Assembly (NCBI GenBank): GCA_002050165.1
Contig: MWSW01000018.1
Span: 101,874 to 165,873 of the forward strand
DNA from: Candidatus Tepidiaquacellales bacterium OLB4/UTCHB1
GTDB lineage: Bacteria; Bacteroidota; Ignavibacteria; Tepidaquicellales; Tepidaquicellaceae
DNA length: 64,000 nucleotides
Direction: 5' to 3'
Both the position numbers and the translations under genes were made by a program. The notes below the pieces were generated by a model. That model was not told the DNA's origin and did no database searches. It saw nothing but the letters and a program-made list of their open reading frames with translations. Numbering within the stretch: the first letter of the stretch is position 1; each line of letters opens with the position of its first letter. Positions 8,677-17,236 of this stretch are shown here, piece after piece.

Positions 8677-9657
8677 TTATAAAAGCCCTAATTTATTCTT
8701 AACTTCAGATAATTTTTTATCCGCAATTTCAGATGCTTTCTCTGCCCCTTCGTTTAAGATAAGGTCGAGTTTATCCACATCAGCCCTGACATTATTGAAT
8801 GTCAGTTGTAATTCACCAAGTTTCTCCGCGACGATTTCTCCAAGGTCGGTTTTAAAAGCCCCGTATCCTGAGTTTTCATATTTGGCTTCGATTTCATTAA
8901 CAGGTATACCGGTAAACCCAGAGTAAATTGTCAGTAAGTTGCTGACTGCTGGTTGTTCGGGTGTAAATTTTACTCGGTTCATAGAGTCGGTAACTGCGCG
9001 CTTAAATTTTTTTATTATTGCCTCGCGGCTATCACGAAGTAAAACGAAACTATCATTAGATTCACTTTTACTCATTTTAGAACTTGGATTATTCAGGCTC
9101 ATTACACGTTTTGCTGTAACTGATAAAGTCGGCTTAGGTTCCTTAAATGTTTTGCCATATATTGAATTAAACCTGACGACAATATTCCTCGCCAACTCGA
9201 GGTGTTGTACCTGATCGTCACCGACCGGGACCTCGTCCGCATCGTACAATAATACATCACCTGCCATTAATACAGGGTAGTTATACAAACCCGCGTTTTG
9301 ACCGTCTTTCCCCGCTTTTGAAGATTTATCCTTAAATTGTGTCATCTTGTTTAATTCGCCGAGCATTGTGTAATTATTTAAAATCCACGCAATCTCTGAA
9401 TGCGCTTTCACTTGCGATTGAACAAAAATTGTTGACTTAGAAGGGTCAACGTTAAGAGTCAAAAGCCATGCGACAATATCGTAAGTTCGATTTCTAAGGT
9501 CAACCGGGTTATTTCTGGTTGTAAGTGCATGAAGGTTTGCAACGAAATAAAAGCAGTCTTTTTCATATTGTGCTTCATGCCACCTTATCATCGCGCCAAG
9601 ATAGTTCCCGATTGTTAAATCTCCCGAAGGTTTTATACCTGAAACTACTCTTATCAT
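8677..9657 (-). CDS. trpS: Tryptophanyl-tRNA synthetase
   Basis: Charges tRNA-Trp. The 326-residue class I enzyme has a TIGN form of the HIGH motif (15-18 in SGDLTIGNYLGAM), the tryptophan-binding region around GDVLLYDADEVPVGDDQVQH, and KMSKS (194-198). The length is typical of bacterial TrpRS. It is the last gene of the ddl-divIC-M42-trpS operon and its start overlaps the M42 stop by 4 bases. The matching tRNA-Trp gene is in this window at 32395. Confidence 0.97.
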   Translation of the reverse strand: MIRVVSGIKPSGDLTIGNYLGAMIRWHEAQYEKDCFYFVANLHALTTRNNPVDLRNRTYDIVAWLLTLNVDPSKSTIFVQSQVKAHSEIAWILNNYTMLGELNKMTQFKDKSSKAGKDGQNAGLYNYPVLMAGDVLLYDADEVPVGDDQVQHLELARNIVVRFNSIYGKTFKEPKPTLSVTAKRVMSLNNPSSKMSKSESNDSFVLLRDSREAIIKKFKRAVTDSMNRVKFTPEQPAVSNLLTIYSGFTGIPVNEIEAKYENSGYGAFKTDLGEIVAEKLGELQLTFNNVRADVDKLDLILNEGAEKASEIADKKLSEVKNKLGLL

Positions 9658-10685
9658 TTATTGTGATTTAGAAAGTTCATTAAATATGCCTGCGCGAGTT
9701 TGGTTGTGTTTTCAAGTCCCTTTATGTGCGTTCGCTCTAACCCGTGTGAAGCCGAGACACCGGGTCCGATTAAAGCTACTTTAATATCGTAACCGGAAAG
9801 TAACGCTGCACTCCCATCCGAACCATAAAACGGGTAAATGTCGATTACAAAATCAAGGTTATTTTGCTTAGCTAAATGTTTCAGGGATGTTGTCATGCTG
9901 TAATCGTATGGTCCGCTCGAATCTTTAGCACAGATTGAAACTTTGGTCTCGCTGCCTTTGCAACCGTAACCGACAACTGCCATATCGAGTACCAATAATT
10001 CTTTTGCAGAACGAGGGATTCCCATAGTTGATCCATGTCCGACTTCTTCATAGTTTGAGAAATAAAACGCGATTGGTTTATCTTTCAATTCATTCTTATT
10101 TTCAAGAATCAACTCAATCATAATAGCTGCGCATGCTTTATCATCAAGGTATCTGCTTTTTATGAAACCGTTATCAGTTACTTCAAATCTGTGATCAAAG
10201 AAAACATAGTCGCCTACTTCAATACCAAGTTTGTCAACTTCCGTATCATTAAAAACTTCCTCATCGAGCCTGATGCCCATGTTGGCTGCATCTCTCTTTT
10301 GCGAAGAAAAATCTTTATTAACGTGTAGAGCCGGATTGTTTAAGAGGAATGTACCTCTGAAAAGTTTACCGTTACTGTTTCTGACAGTTACATATTCACC
10401 TTCGATTGAATTAAATGAGTATCCGCCAATAAGTGAAATTCCCAACCAACCGTCTTCCCTGATTTCTTTTACCATTGCACCGAGCGTGTCAACGTGTGCG
10501 GTGACTACCAGCTCCGGTGCGTCAGAAAATGGTACTAATATTGAACCTTTGTTCGATTCAGTGTAATTGATACTAAACTCATCGAAGACTCCCTTCAGAT
10601 AATCATTTATTTCTATTGTATATCCGGAAGGTGAATTTATTGAACATAATTTCTTCAGTGTAGAAATGAATTTCGAACTATTCAT
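9654..10685 (-). CDS. M42-family metallo-aminopeptidase
   Basis: Cytosolic dinuclear-metal aminopeptidase of the M42 family, which is also loosely annotated as glutamyl aminopeptidase or endoglucanase. Metal and catalytic motifs are VTAHVDTLGAMV, KSRYLDDKACAA, SNYEEVGHGS, VLDMAVVG and the terminal SASHGLERTH. I chose the ATG at 10685 (MNSSKFISTLKKLCSINSP), which overlaps divIC by 8 bases. An ATG at 10715 is also in frame but would add 10 residues and a 38-base overlap. Substrate specificity cannot be read from the sequence. Confidence 0.9.
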   Translation of the reverse strand: MNSSKFISTLKKLCSINSPSGYTIEINDYLKGVFDEFSINYTESNKGSILVPFSDAPELVVTAHVDTLGAMVKEIREDGWLGISLIGGYSFNSIEGEYVTVRNSNGKLFRGTFLLNNPALHVNKDFSSQKRDAANMGIRLDEEVFNDTEVDKLGIEVGDYVFFDHRFEVTDNGFIKSRYLDDKACAAIMIELILENKNELKDKPIAFYFSNYEEVGHGSTMGIPRSAKELLVLDMAVVGYGCKGSETKVSICAKDSSGPYDYSMTTSLKHLAKQNNLDFVIDIYPFYGSDGSAALLSGYDIKVALIGPGVSASHGLERTHIKGLENTTKLAQAYLMNFLNHNK

Positions 10686-11037
10686 CGGGGATATTTTTGT
10701 TGCTATCAATTTCAACTCTGTAAATTACTTCACCTTCTTTCGTCATTCCGTATTTTTCACGGGCAACTTCTTCCAATTTTTTATCGGAGTTTTGCAATGC
10801 TTCAATTTCTTTGTGTAACTCATCAGTTCGTTCATTCTCTTCGCGAAGTTTTTTCTCTAACTCTACTTTTTCGTTCTGCATTGAAATTCTTTCAACCAGT
10901 CCGTTTTGTCCGAATAATGCGTAAATGACTAATGAAATAAGCACAATTAGAAACACTACAAAAGTTTTATTGTATTTAATAAACCGAAAAAACTTCCAAC
11001 CGATGTTATCTTTTTGTGTTTCGTTACCTGCCTTCAT
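10678..11037 (-). CDS. Septum formation initiator, FtsB/DivIC family
   Basis: A 119-residue bitopic division protein. A short basic cytosolic tail precedes one membrane helix (about 26-43, TFVVFLIVLISLVIYALFG). A periplasmic coiled coil follows (about 50-90, rich in E/K/L), then the family-typical EEVAREKYGMTKEGEVIYRV. FtsB/DivIC partners with FtsL and FtsQ/DivIB, both encoded in the dcw cluster at 45-58 kb. Its start overlaps the ddl stop by 4 bases, which couples a division gene to a peptidoglycan gene. Confidence 0.92.
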   Translation of the reverse strand: MKAGNETQKDNIGWKFFRFIKYNKTFVVFLIVLISLVIYALFGQNGLVERISMQNEKVELEKKLREENERTDELHKEIEALQNSDKKLEEVAREKYGMTKEGEVIYRVEIDSNKNIPDE

Positions 11038-12086
11038 TTCTCTAGTGAAAGGTTAATTATAGTTTCTAACAATTCTGGGAACTCAATTCCCTTCGCCCGG
11101 GCGGATTTCGGTACAAGCGAAGTCTCTGTCATCCCCGGAAGTGTATTTATTTCAAGACAGTATGGATTGCCATCGTCAGTAAGTATAAAATCAATGCGTG
11201 AATAAACCCTGCATCCCATGGTTGTATGAGCAATCATTGAAACTTTATTTATCTCTCTTGCAACCTGCTCGTCTATTTCAGCCGGACAAATATATTCCGT
11301 CATGCCTTTGGTGTATTTATGTTCGTAATCATAGAAACCTGACTTCGGTTTAATTTCAATTATCGGAAAAGTCTCACTGCCTACTATAGTGCAGGTTAAT
11401 TCCCTTCCGGAGATAAATTTTTCAATCATGACTTTTTCGGAATACGAAAACGCAGTATTGATTGCATTTAAAAAATCTTCGGTTGAAATTTTTTCTTTAA
11501 CGAGTGTAAGACCGACTGTCGACCCTTCATCGTTTGGTTTTATAACGAACGGGTATCCAATTTCATTTTCGGATTTTGTAAATGCAGTTTCTGGTTCATC
11601 TAAAATTGATTTGTCAAAGGTTATCCAGTCCGGTGTAAGAATTTTATTGTATCTGAATAAAATTTTTGAATAATGTTTATCGAGACACAGAGCCGAAGCT
11701 ACGAAACCTGATCCGGTGTACTTAACACCGCGCATTTCAAGAAGCGATTGAATTACTCCATCTTCGCCGAACTTCCCGTGCAAACCGATAAATACGATGT
11801 CAACATTATCGAATAATTTTGAATTTACACATTCAAATATTTTTCGATTTGTTGTTTGAACAATTTGTTTAAGAATTTCCGGTTCAGGGTAATTTGTAGA
11901 TATTTGCTTTTGGAAAATTTCTTCTTCTGTTGGTTGATCCGACCCGTAAACCGGATCAATAACTGTTACGTTGTGATTTCTTTCCCTGAGCGCTTTCAAT
12001 AAACTTCTACTTGACGCTAACGATACTTCGCGTTCTGCCGATATACCTCCGGTCAGTAAGATTATGTTCATATTTTTATCAAACAT
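11034..12086 (-). CDS. ddl: D-alanine--D-alanine ligase
   Basis: ATP-grasp enzyme that makes the D-Ala-D-Ala dipeptide used by MurF. The 350-residue protein shows LLTGGISAEREVSLAS near the N-terminus, HGKFGEDGVIQSLLEMRGVKYTG, the ATP-grasp segment PFVIKPNDEGSTVGL, and the C-terminal RIDFILTDDGNPYCLEINTLPGMT. The ATG at 12086 is used; a second ATG five codons in (MNIILLTGG) is equally credible. It heads the minus-strand operon. ddl is often inside the dcw cluster, but here it lies about 32 kb away. Confidence 0.96.
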   Translation of the reverse strand: MFDKNMNIILLTGGISAEREVSLASSRSLLKALRERNHNVTVIDPVYGSDQPTEEEIFQKQISTNYPEPEILKQIVQTTNRKIFECVNSKLFDNVDIVFIGLHGKFGEDGVIQSLLEMRGVKYTGSGFVASALCLDKHYSKILFRYNKILTPDWITFDKSILDEPETAFTKSENEIGYPFVIKPNDEGSTVGLTLVKEKISTEDFLNAINTAFSYSEKVMIEKFISGRELTCTIVGSETFPIIEIKPKSGFYDYEHKYTKGMTEYICPAEIDEQVAREINKVSMIAHTTMGCRVYSRIDFILTDDGNPYCLEINTLPGMTETSLVPKSARAKGIEFPELLETIINLSLEK

Positions 12087-12167
12087 CTAATATATTCATT
12101 ATGGTAAAGTTTAAAAATGTTCAAATTATACCTTATATATCTTTTTAATTGTAAGTAAATTTCGGGA

Positions 12168-12992
12168 ATGAATATAAATGGAAAGAGAGCCGATTTACAT
12201 ATACATTCATTGTATTCCGACGGAGCTTATAATGTAGATCAGCTTTTTGCGCTCGCCCTTGAAAAATCAATTGACTTAATTTCAATTACAGACCATGACA
12301 CAATTAAGTCTATACCTGAGCTAAAACGTCTATCGCGTCAATATGGAGTTGAAGTTGTTAACGGAGTTGAGCTTAGTGCAGATTTCAAGGGCAGGGAAGT
12401 TCATATATTAAATTATGCGTTTGAGGAAAGTTCACCGGAACTTAATTATTACCTGAACGACTTTGCATTACGGAGAGTTGAGCGGGTAAGGCAGACGTTA
12501 GATTTGTTAAATGGCGATGGAATAGAGCTGACGATGGAAGACGTAATCGTTAAAAATTCTCCATCTCAGATATTGGGGAGACCTCACATTGCTGCAGCGT
12601 TGGTGAATAAAGGTTACGCTAAAAATATGTTTGATGCATTTAAAAGATTTATAGGCGATGACAAAAAGTTTTGTATAAAAAAACGAAATGAATCGGTTGA
12701 GTTTATAATTGATTTGATTAAAAAGTCAGGTGGAATGAGTTTCATTGCTCACCCGGGTCAAAACTTAAGGGGGAATGAGCTGAGCCAGCTTATAAAGTTA
12801 GGGTTCGACGGGATTGAAGTTGTACATCCGGCTCACGATAAATACAGTACAAATTATTTCATAAAGGTAGCAGAGGAGCATGGTTTGATTCAATCAGGTG
12901 GTTCGGATTTCCACGGTAAAAATAAGCAGGATTTTGAAAACTTCGGAAACTTTTACATCCCATATTACAAGCTAAATTCTTTATTAAATTAA
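12168..12992 (+). CDS. PHP-domain phosphoesterase (RNase AM/YciV-like)
   Basis: A 274-residue PHP-domain protein with all metal-binding motifs: DLHIHSLYSDG (9-19), ISITDHDT, NGVELSAD, SFIAHPGQN and SGGSDFHGK. An insert region around LGRPHIAAALV matches the YciV/TrpH branch. Characterised members are 5'-to-3' exoribonucleases or 3',5'-nucleoside bisphosphate phosphatases. The exact substrate is inferred from the family only. It is divergent from ddl across 81 bases and is followed 6 bases later by ribH. Confidence 0.88.
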   Translation: MNINGKRADLHIHSLYSDGAYNVDQLFALALEKSIDLISITDHDTIKSIPELKRLSRQYGVEVVNGVELSADFKGREVHILNYAFEESSPELNYYLNDFALRRVERVRQTLDLLNGDGIELTMEDVIVKNSPSQILGRPHIAAALVNKGYAKNMFDAFKRFIGDDKKFCIKKRNESVEFIIDLIKKSGGMSFIAHPGQNLRGNELSQLIKLGFDGIEVVHPAHDKYSTNYFIKVAEEHGLIQSGGSDFHGKNKQDFENFGNFYIPYYKLNSLLN

Positions 12993-12998
12993 ATTCAG

Positions 12999-13439
12999 AT
13001 GAAAATTTGTATAGTATCGAGCAAATTTAATAAACCTGTTACTGATAATTTGATTGCAGGTGCGCTAAAGGGAATCAGGGATAGCGGAATTCCGGAAAAT
13101 GCAGTTGAAATTTATCAGGTCCCGGGCGCATTTGAAATTCCCGTTGCGATAAAAAAATTACTTGAGAAACATCACGACATTGCCGGAATAATTGCACTCG
13201 GTTGTTTGATAAAAGGAGAGACTGCGCACTTCGAATATATCAGTAATCCCGTTTCTAAATCAATTATGGATTTGTCGGTTGAATATTTAATCCCGATCGG
13301 ATTTGGTATTCTGACATGTTATACTGCTGAGCAGGCTTTTCAACGGAGCGGGACAGAACCATTGAATTCTGAAACAAACAAAGGTTATGAAGCAGCGGTA
13401 ACAACAATAGAGATGATTGATTTAATGAACCGAATGTGA
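12999..13439 (+). CDS. ribH: 6,7-dimethyl-8-ribityllumazine synthase
   Basis: Penultimate enzyme of riboflavin synthesis, forming lumazine from a pyrimidine and 3,4-dihydroxybutanone phosphate. It usually assembles into pentamers or 60-mers. The 146-residue chain has SKFNKPVTDNLIAGA near the N-terminus, QVPGAFEIPVAIKKL, and GCLIKGETAHFEYI with the catalytic histidine region. It is slightly shorter than many homologues but complete. No other rib gene is nearby. It is convergent with the following minus-strand gene with 1 base between the stops. Confidence 0.95.
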   Translation: MKICIVSSKFNKPVTDNLIAGALKGIRDSGIPENAVEIYQVPGAFEIPVAIKKLLEKHHDIAGIIALGCLIKGETAHFEYISNPVSKSIMDLSVEYLIPIGFGILTCYTAEQAFQRSGTEPLNSETNKGYEAAVTTIEMIDLMNRM

Positions 13440-13440
13440 T

Positions 13441-14205
13441 TTATTCATTAGCGAGGTTAATGAAATCCTGGTGTATCAATCCATTAGTTGCTAAAATTTG
13501 TTTACCGTAGATAGAATACAGTTCGCCGCCAAGTCCGGTAATATTTCCTCCGGCTTCCGTGACTATCAATGTTCCTGCGGCAACATCCCATGGGTTTAAA
13601 TTAAATTCCCAAAATCCGTCAAACCTCCCGCAAGCAGTCCAGCAAAGGTCAAGTGCAGCAGAGCCAATCCGCCTGACAGGTATGTCAACCGATAAGACTT
13701 TTGAAAATATTCTAAGTTCGGATTGCGGACTTTTACTTGTGTTATAAGGAAAACCCGTTACCAGCAATGATTTCCTGATGTCGTTTTCATTTGATACTTT
13801 AATCCTTTTTTCATTTAAAAATGATCCGCAGTTTTTTTCAGCGAAGAAAAGTTCATCCATGAACGGATTGTAAACAGCTCCGAGAATTAGTTCACCTGAT
13901 TTCTCCACGCCAATTGAGACGCAACAAATAGGTATTCCGTGAGCGTAATTTATAGTTCCATCAATCGGATCAATTATCCATTTCGTTTCGGAATCGGTTA
14001 TAATTGCACCTGACTCTTCAGTAAGAATATAATGTTCCGGATATTCTTTTCGGATTATTTCAATTATAGCCGCTTCAGATTTCCGGTCAACCTCTGTCAC
14101 AAGGTTTGAAATAATATCTTTGCTTTCAATTTTAAATTCTTTTTTGAAAGATTGCTTTAGAATTTTTCCGGCTTCGATTGTAGCCAGATATAATGTGTTT
14201 TTCAT
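13441..14205 (-). CDS. Inositol monophosphatase family protein (SuhB-like)
   Basis: A 254-residue Mg2+-dependent phosphatase of the FIG superfamily. Metal-site motifs are EVDRKSEAAIIE, LTEESGA, IDPIDGTINYAHGIP and WDVAAGTLIVTEAGG. Substrates in this family include inositol-1-phosphate, fructose-1,6-bisphosphate, NADP and 3'-phosphoadenosine phosphates, so the exact activity is open. It shares the minus-strand run with the metallo-hydrolase gene 5 bases upstream. Confidence 0.92.
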   Translation of the reverse strand: MKNTLYLATIEAGKILKQSFKKEFKIESKDIISNLVTEVDRKSEAAIIEIIRKEYPEHYILTEESGAIITDSETKWIIDPIDGTINYAHGIPICCVSIGVEKSGELILGAVYNPFMDELFFAEKNCGSFLNEKRIKVSNENDIRKSLLVTGFPYNTSKSPQSELRIFSKVLSVDIPVRRIGSAALDLCWTACGRFDGFWEFNLNPWDVAAGTLIVTEAGGNITGLGGELYSIYGKQILATNGLIHQDFINLANE

Positions 14206-14210
14206 TTAAT

Positions 14211-14981
14211 TTAAATTTCTATCCTCATACCATCGTGTGCTAATTCTATATTGTGCGGGAGTTTCGATGATATGACACTATGTTTAACATCATGTGAAAG
14301 GTGTGTGAAAAAAGTTCTTCGTGCATTTATCCGGGTTGCAACTTCCACTGCCTGAGATATATTAAAATGAGTCGGATGTTCGCGTTCCCTTAGCGCATTG
14401 AGAATTAAGACATCAAGTCCAATTAGTTTTGAAATTTCTTCTTCGGGAATATGGCTGGCATCTGTAATGTAAGCAAATTTACCTATGCGGTAACCAAGTA
14501 TCGGAAGGTATCCGTGGATAACCGATATTGGAATTATTTCTATATCCCTGTAATGGAATGGGAAATTATTGATTGTTTGCAGATTCACAAGAGGAACAGC
14601 CCTGTGTGCAATTAACCGTTCGTCAAAAATATAACGGAAAGTTACGGATATTTCTTTTAATGTCTCTTCATTACCGAACACTTCAACATATTTATTGTGC
14701 TTCTGATTAATCTGCCTGAGATCGTCCATTCCCAATATGTGGTCAACATGGTGATGGGTGAATAAAACAATATCAACATCATCAAGATGATACCTTAGCA
14801 TTTGCGATCTGAAATCAATTGAAGTATCAATGAGGATTTTCAAACCGTTTGTTTCAATGAAAGCTGATGCACGCAGGCGTTTATCTTTTGGATCTGATGA
14901 TGTGCAGGTATCACAATTGCAGCCGATAATTGGCACCCCTTGAGATGTTCCGGTTCCGAGAATTGTAACCTTCATATTCAT
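14211..14981 (-). CDS. MBL-fold metallo-hydrolase, PhnP-like
   Basis: A 256-residue metallo-beta-lactamase-fold protein. It begins with ILGTGTSQGVPIIGC and a cysteine cluster (CNCDTC) typical of the PhnP branch, then the zinc motif THHHVDHILGMDDL, ITDASHIPEEE and FFTHLSHDV. PhnP is a cyclic phosphodiesterase in phosphonate breakdown, but no phn genes are near, so the substrate is unknown. It lies between a phosphatase gene and a small unknown gene on the same strand with 1- to 5-base gaps. The start could be Met1 or Met3. Confidence 0.9.
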   Translation of the reverse strand: MNMKVTILGTGTSQGVPIIGCNCDTCTSSDPKDKRLRASAFIETNGLKILIDTSIDFRSQMLRYHLDDVDIVLFTHHHVDHILGMDDLRQINQKHNKYVEVFGNEETLKEISVTFRYIFDERLIAHRAVPLVNLQTINNFPFHYRDIEIIPISVIHGYLPILGYRIGKFAYITDASHIPEEEISKLIGLDVLILNALREREHPTHFNISQAVEVATRINARRTFFTHLSHDVKHSVISSKLPHNIELAHDGMRIEI

Positions 14982-14982
14982 A

Positions 14983-15288
14983 TCAACTCTCGGTACCGAT
15001 GTCAGAGCTGTCTATAAGCGCTCTGATATTGGGTTTAATGTAAATATCTTCCGTGCCGAGCAACGTAAGATTTTTTACAAGAAAATTGATTTTCTTATCC
15101 TGATCAATATTTTTATTTAATAAAAATAATTTCTGATCTTTCAACAGACAGAATCCACCTTTGAACGTACCTTTTTCAATGCGGACATTGAAATTTAATT
15201 TCTCATAAATTCTTATGAGGTCTTGAATCATCCTGTCTTTTTCTTCATCAAACTTCTGCTTAGGAGTTTTTTTAATAACGTGTTTCAA
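14983..15288 (-). CDS. Unknown small protein, 101 residues
   Basis: Not recognised. The chain is cytosolic in character, lysine-rich at the N-terminus (KHVIKKTPKQKFDEEKDR), with an amphipathic helix, then a short beta-rich part (NVRIEKGTFKGGFCLLKDQKLFLLN) and a KNLTLLGTEDIYIKPNIR segment. It has no signal peptide or membrane segment. Tight packing (1 base to the metallo-hydrolase, 1 base from the membrane protein upstream) supports a real gene in an operon. Confidence 0.75.
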   Translation of the reverse strand: MKHVIKKTPKQKFDEEKDRMIQDLIRIYEKLNFNVRIEKGTFKGGFCLLKDQKLFLLNKNIDQDKKINFLVKNLTLLGTEDIYIKPNIRALIDSSDIGTES

Positions 15289-15289
15289 A

Positions 15290-15892
15290 TTAATTGTCTT
15301 TTACTGCGAGGTCATCTTCCTCGTGCAATATATATTCGTAAGAATACTGTTCCTTAAATTTCTTTTTTAAAATATTGAGCTCTGCTTTGGATTTCTTTAG
15401 CGGTTGAAATACTGAAATGATTATGATACAGTAATATGATAACATTGCAACCCATGGAGTTCCTTTTAGAAAACCAATCCTCTCTCCGAAAATTTTAAGT
15501 AATTGATCGTGATTTTCGGGTTTGCTGAAAAATAATGTAATGAACCGGTAATCCAGATACGCAGTGTAGAGTTCTACAGGGACAAAAATAAAAAATAGAA
15601 TGCAATTCATTAAAAGCCATGGGTTCTCTTTGAAATTTAATTTACAGGTTCTGACAAAACCAATAGCCGCAATCAGGGTTAGAATGTACGAACAAATTAT
15701 CAGGATGGATGAATTGGCAACCATTCTGAAAATTGTTTCCTCTTCATCAGGTGGAATTGCAGTCCGGAAATTGAACTCATCGAAAATCAGAAGTTCGTTA
15801 CCTATTAAAAATCTTACGTTAATCGCCCCCAACCAAACAATTGCAAATGCAATCAGGAACGTAAGCCAGTATTTAGCGGATTTCGGTAACAA
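15290..15892 (-). CDS. Unknown membrane protein with four predicted helices
   Basis: A 200-residue protein of unknown function. Hydrophobic segments lie at about 7-28, 57-80, 93-113 and 147-165, and a charged cytosolic tail (about 167-200, LKKSKAELNILKKKFKEQ) ends the chain. The loop between helices 1 and 2 is acidic (PPDEEET). It heads a five-gene minus-strand run that ends in the inositol phosphatase gene. It is divergent from rpiA across 156 bases that contain a 25-bp dyad. Confidence 0.75.
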   Translation of the reverse strand: MLPKSAKYWLTFLIAFAIVWLGAINVRFLIGNELLIFDEFNFRTAIPPDEEETIFRMVANSSILIICSYILTLIAAIGFVRTCKLNFKENPWLLMNCILFFIFVPVELYTAYLDYRFITLFFSKPENHDQLLKIFGERIGFLKGTPWVAMLSYYCIIIISVFQPLKKSKAELNILKKKFKEQYSYEYILHEEDDLAVKDN

Positions 15893-15940
15893 GGTAAAAT
15901 CAAATTATCTAATTGAAAAAATTTATTCAATTTAGTAATT

Positions 15941-15965
15941 CGTATTGCTAACGTTAACAAATACG
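15941..15965. promoter_or_regulatory. 25-bp imperfect dyad between divergent genes
   Basis: The arms CGTATTG (15941-15947) and CAAATACG (15958-15965) flank the perfect palindrome TAACGTTA (15949-15956). It lies midway between the divergent starts at 15892 and 16049, where a shared operator would be expected. A TAACGTTA core resembles LacI/GalR-type operators, but no such regulator gene is in the window, so the protein that binds is unknown. Confidence 0.4.
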
Positions 15966-16048
15966 ATATAAACTCTTTCGAATAGAATGTGTGTTGACGT
16001 AATATTATTTTTACGGTTGATGAGAAAACTTATTTATCGGAGGATTCG

Positions 16049-16735
16049 TTGAAGCTACAAGATAAACTTAAAAAGCGGGCAGCGCTGAAGGCGGTTGATT
16101 TTATTAAATCCGGAATGAAGATCGGCCTTGGTACAGGTAGTACAGTTTTTTACGCGCTCGAGGAAATAGGCAAGAGGATAAAGACCGGTGAGCTTAATAA
16201 CATTGAAGGAATACCAAGTTCAGATGATACAAAAAGATTGGCGAAAAAGTTTGGAATAAAACTTACGGATTTTTCGAAAATCTCAAGACTCGATATCAAT
16301 ATTGACGGTGCAGATGAAGTTGACAAAAAATTAAATCTGATAAAAGGTGGTGGTGGTGCATTGCTTCGGGAAAAAGTTGTTTTCCAATGTGCCGATCTTA
16401 ATTTAATTATCGTTGATGAAAGCAAGGTGTCTGAAAATCTGGGAGAGAAATGGGGTGTTCCTGTTGAAGTAGTACCATTTGCAAAGGATGCGGTAACTCC
16501 GTTTATCAAAAAATTTAAAGGTTCACCGGTATTAAGAGTAGATAAAAATATGAAGCCGGCAAAAACAGATCAGGGGAATTTGTTGTATGATTGTAAATTT
16601 GGGATTATAGAAAATCCATCATCACTCGCGAAAAAATTGAATACCATTGCAGGAATTGTTGAACACGGGATATTTTTTCCGAGGAATTGTAAAGTAATCG
16701 TCGCGGAGAACGAAAAGATTTTCATTCTTGAATAA
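16049..16735 (+). CDS. rpiA: Ribose-5-phosphate isomerase A
   Basis: Interconverts ribose-5-phosphate and ribulose-5-phosphate in the pentose phosphate pathway. The 228-residue protein has KIGLGTGSTVFYALEEIG, DGADEVDKKLNLIKGGGGALLREK and VEVVPFA, all typical of RpiA. The start is TTG at 16049, chosen because a good Shine-Dalgarno (GGAGGA, 16039-16044) sits just upstream and no in-frame ATG fits the family N-terminus. tRNA-Asp follows 48 bases after the stop under its own promoter. Confidence 0.95.
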   Translation: MKLQDKLKKRAALKAVDFIKSGMKIGLGTGSTVFYALEEIGKRIKTGELNNIEGIPSSDDTKRLAKKFGIKLTDFSKISRLDINIDGADEVDKKLNLIKGGGGALLREKVVFQCADLNLIIVDESKVSENLGEKWGVPVEVVPFAKDAVTPFIKKFKGSPVLRVDKNMKPAKTDQGNLLYDCKFGIIENPSSLAKKLNTIAGIVEHGIFFPRNCKVIVAENEKIFILE

Positions 16736-16739
16736 TGAA

Positions 16740-16770
16740 TTGAAAAAGAAACTTAAGTAACATACCTTTG
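16740..16770 (+). promoter_or_regulatory. Bacteroidota-type promoter of tRNA-Asp
   Basis: TTG at 16740-16742, a 20-base spacer, then TACCTTTG at 16763-16770, an exact match to the TAnnTTTG element of the Bacteroidota housekeeping sigma factor. Transcription would begin about 7 bases before the tRNA at 16784. The pattern recurs at rimP, mraZ and metH with the same spacing within one base. Confidence 0.7.
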
Positions 16771-16783
16771 TAGTCTTTTCAAA

Positions 16784-16858
16784 GGAGCCGTAGTTCAGTT
16801 TGGTTAGAACGCCTGACTGTCACTCAGGAGGTCGCGGGTTCGAGTCCCGTCGGTTCCG
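16784..16858 (+). tRNA. tRNA-Asp (GTC)
   Basis: A full cloverleaf can be drawn: acceptor GGAGCCG/CGGTTCC with one G-U pair, D arm GTTC/GAAC, anticodon loop CTGTCAC with GTC, and T arm with loop TTCGAGT. The discriminator is G and CCA is not encoded. Confidence 0.97.
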
Positions 16859-16869
16859 CACTAAATAAA

Positions 16870-16902
16870 GGCGCTTGATGAAATCTCAAGTGCCTTTTTT
16901 TT
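16870..16902 (+). terminator. Terminator after tRNA-Asp
   Basis: A 9-bp stem (16870-16878 with 16886-16894, GGCGCTTGA/TCAAGTGCC, one G-U pair) is followed by eight T. The remaining 334 bases to the next gene (16903-17236) are AT-rich; I see no gene, RNA or clear promoter in them. Confidence 0.88.
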
Positions 16903-17236
16903 CTCCCACATTGTTCGGTTACACTCAAACGAATTATCCGGTTGCAATCTATATTTTTTATAAAGCAGTGATGGATATACATGTTGTCATAATGGATTTT
17001 TTATTGAGAAAGAATGTATCTTTTTTCTAATATATTCGCGCTGCAGTTTTAGCTTAAAATCAGTTAAGATTATAATATAAAACCAAATTGAAAATTTTGG
17101 AAAAAAAATCGTAATATGACTGTATTGAATTTATTTAATAAAAAAAATTTTATCAGGAGAAAGTTGAGCTTCGTTAAACCAATATTATAATGTCAGTGTC
17201 ATAAGTCTGAATTTATAAATTAACGGTAACTTAGTC

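Noticed and set aside
16903-17236. Possible 19-codon open frame (MDIHVVIMDFLL start) in the gap before the Asp-box gene
   Set aside because: It is too short, has no ribosome site and lies in AT-rich DNA where such frames are expected by chance.
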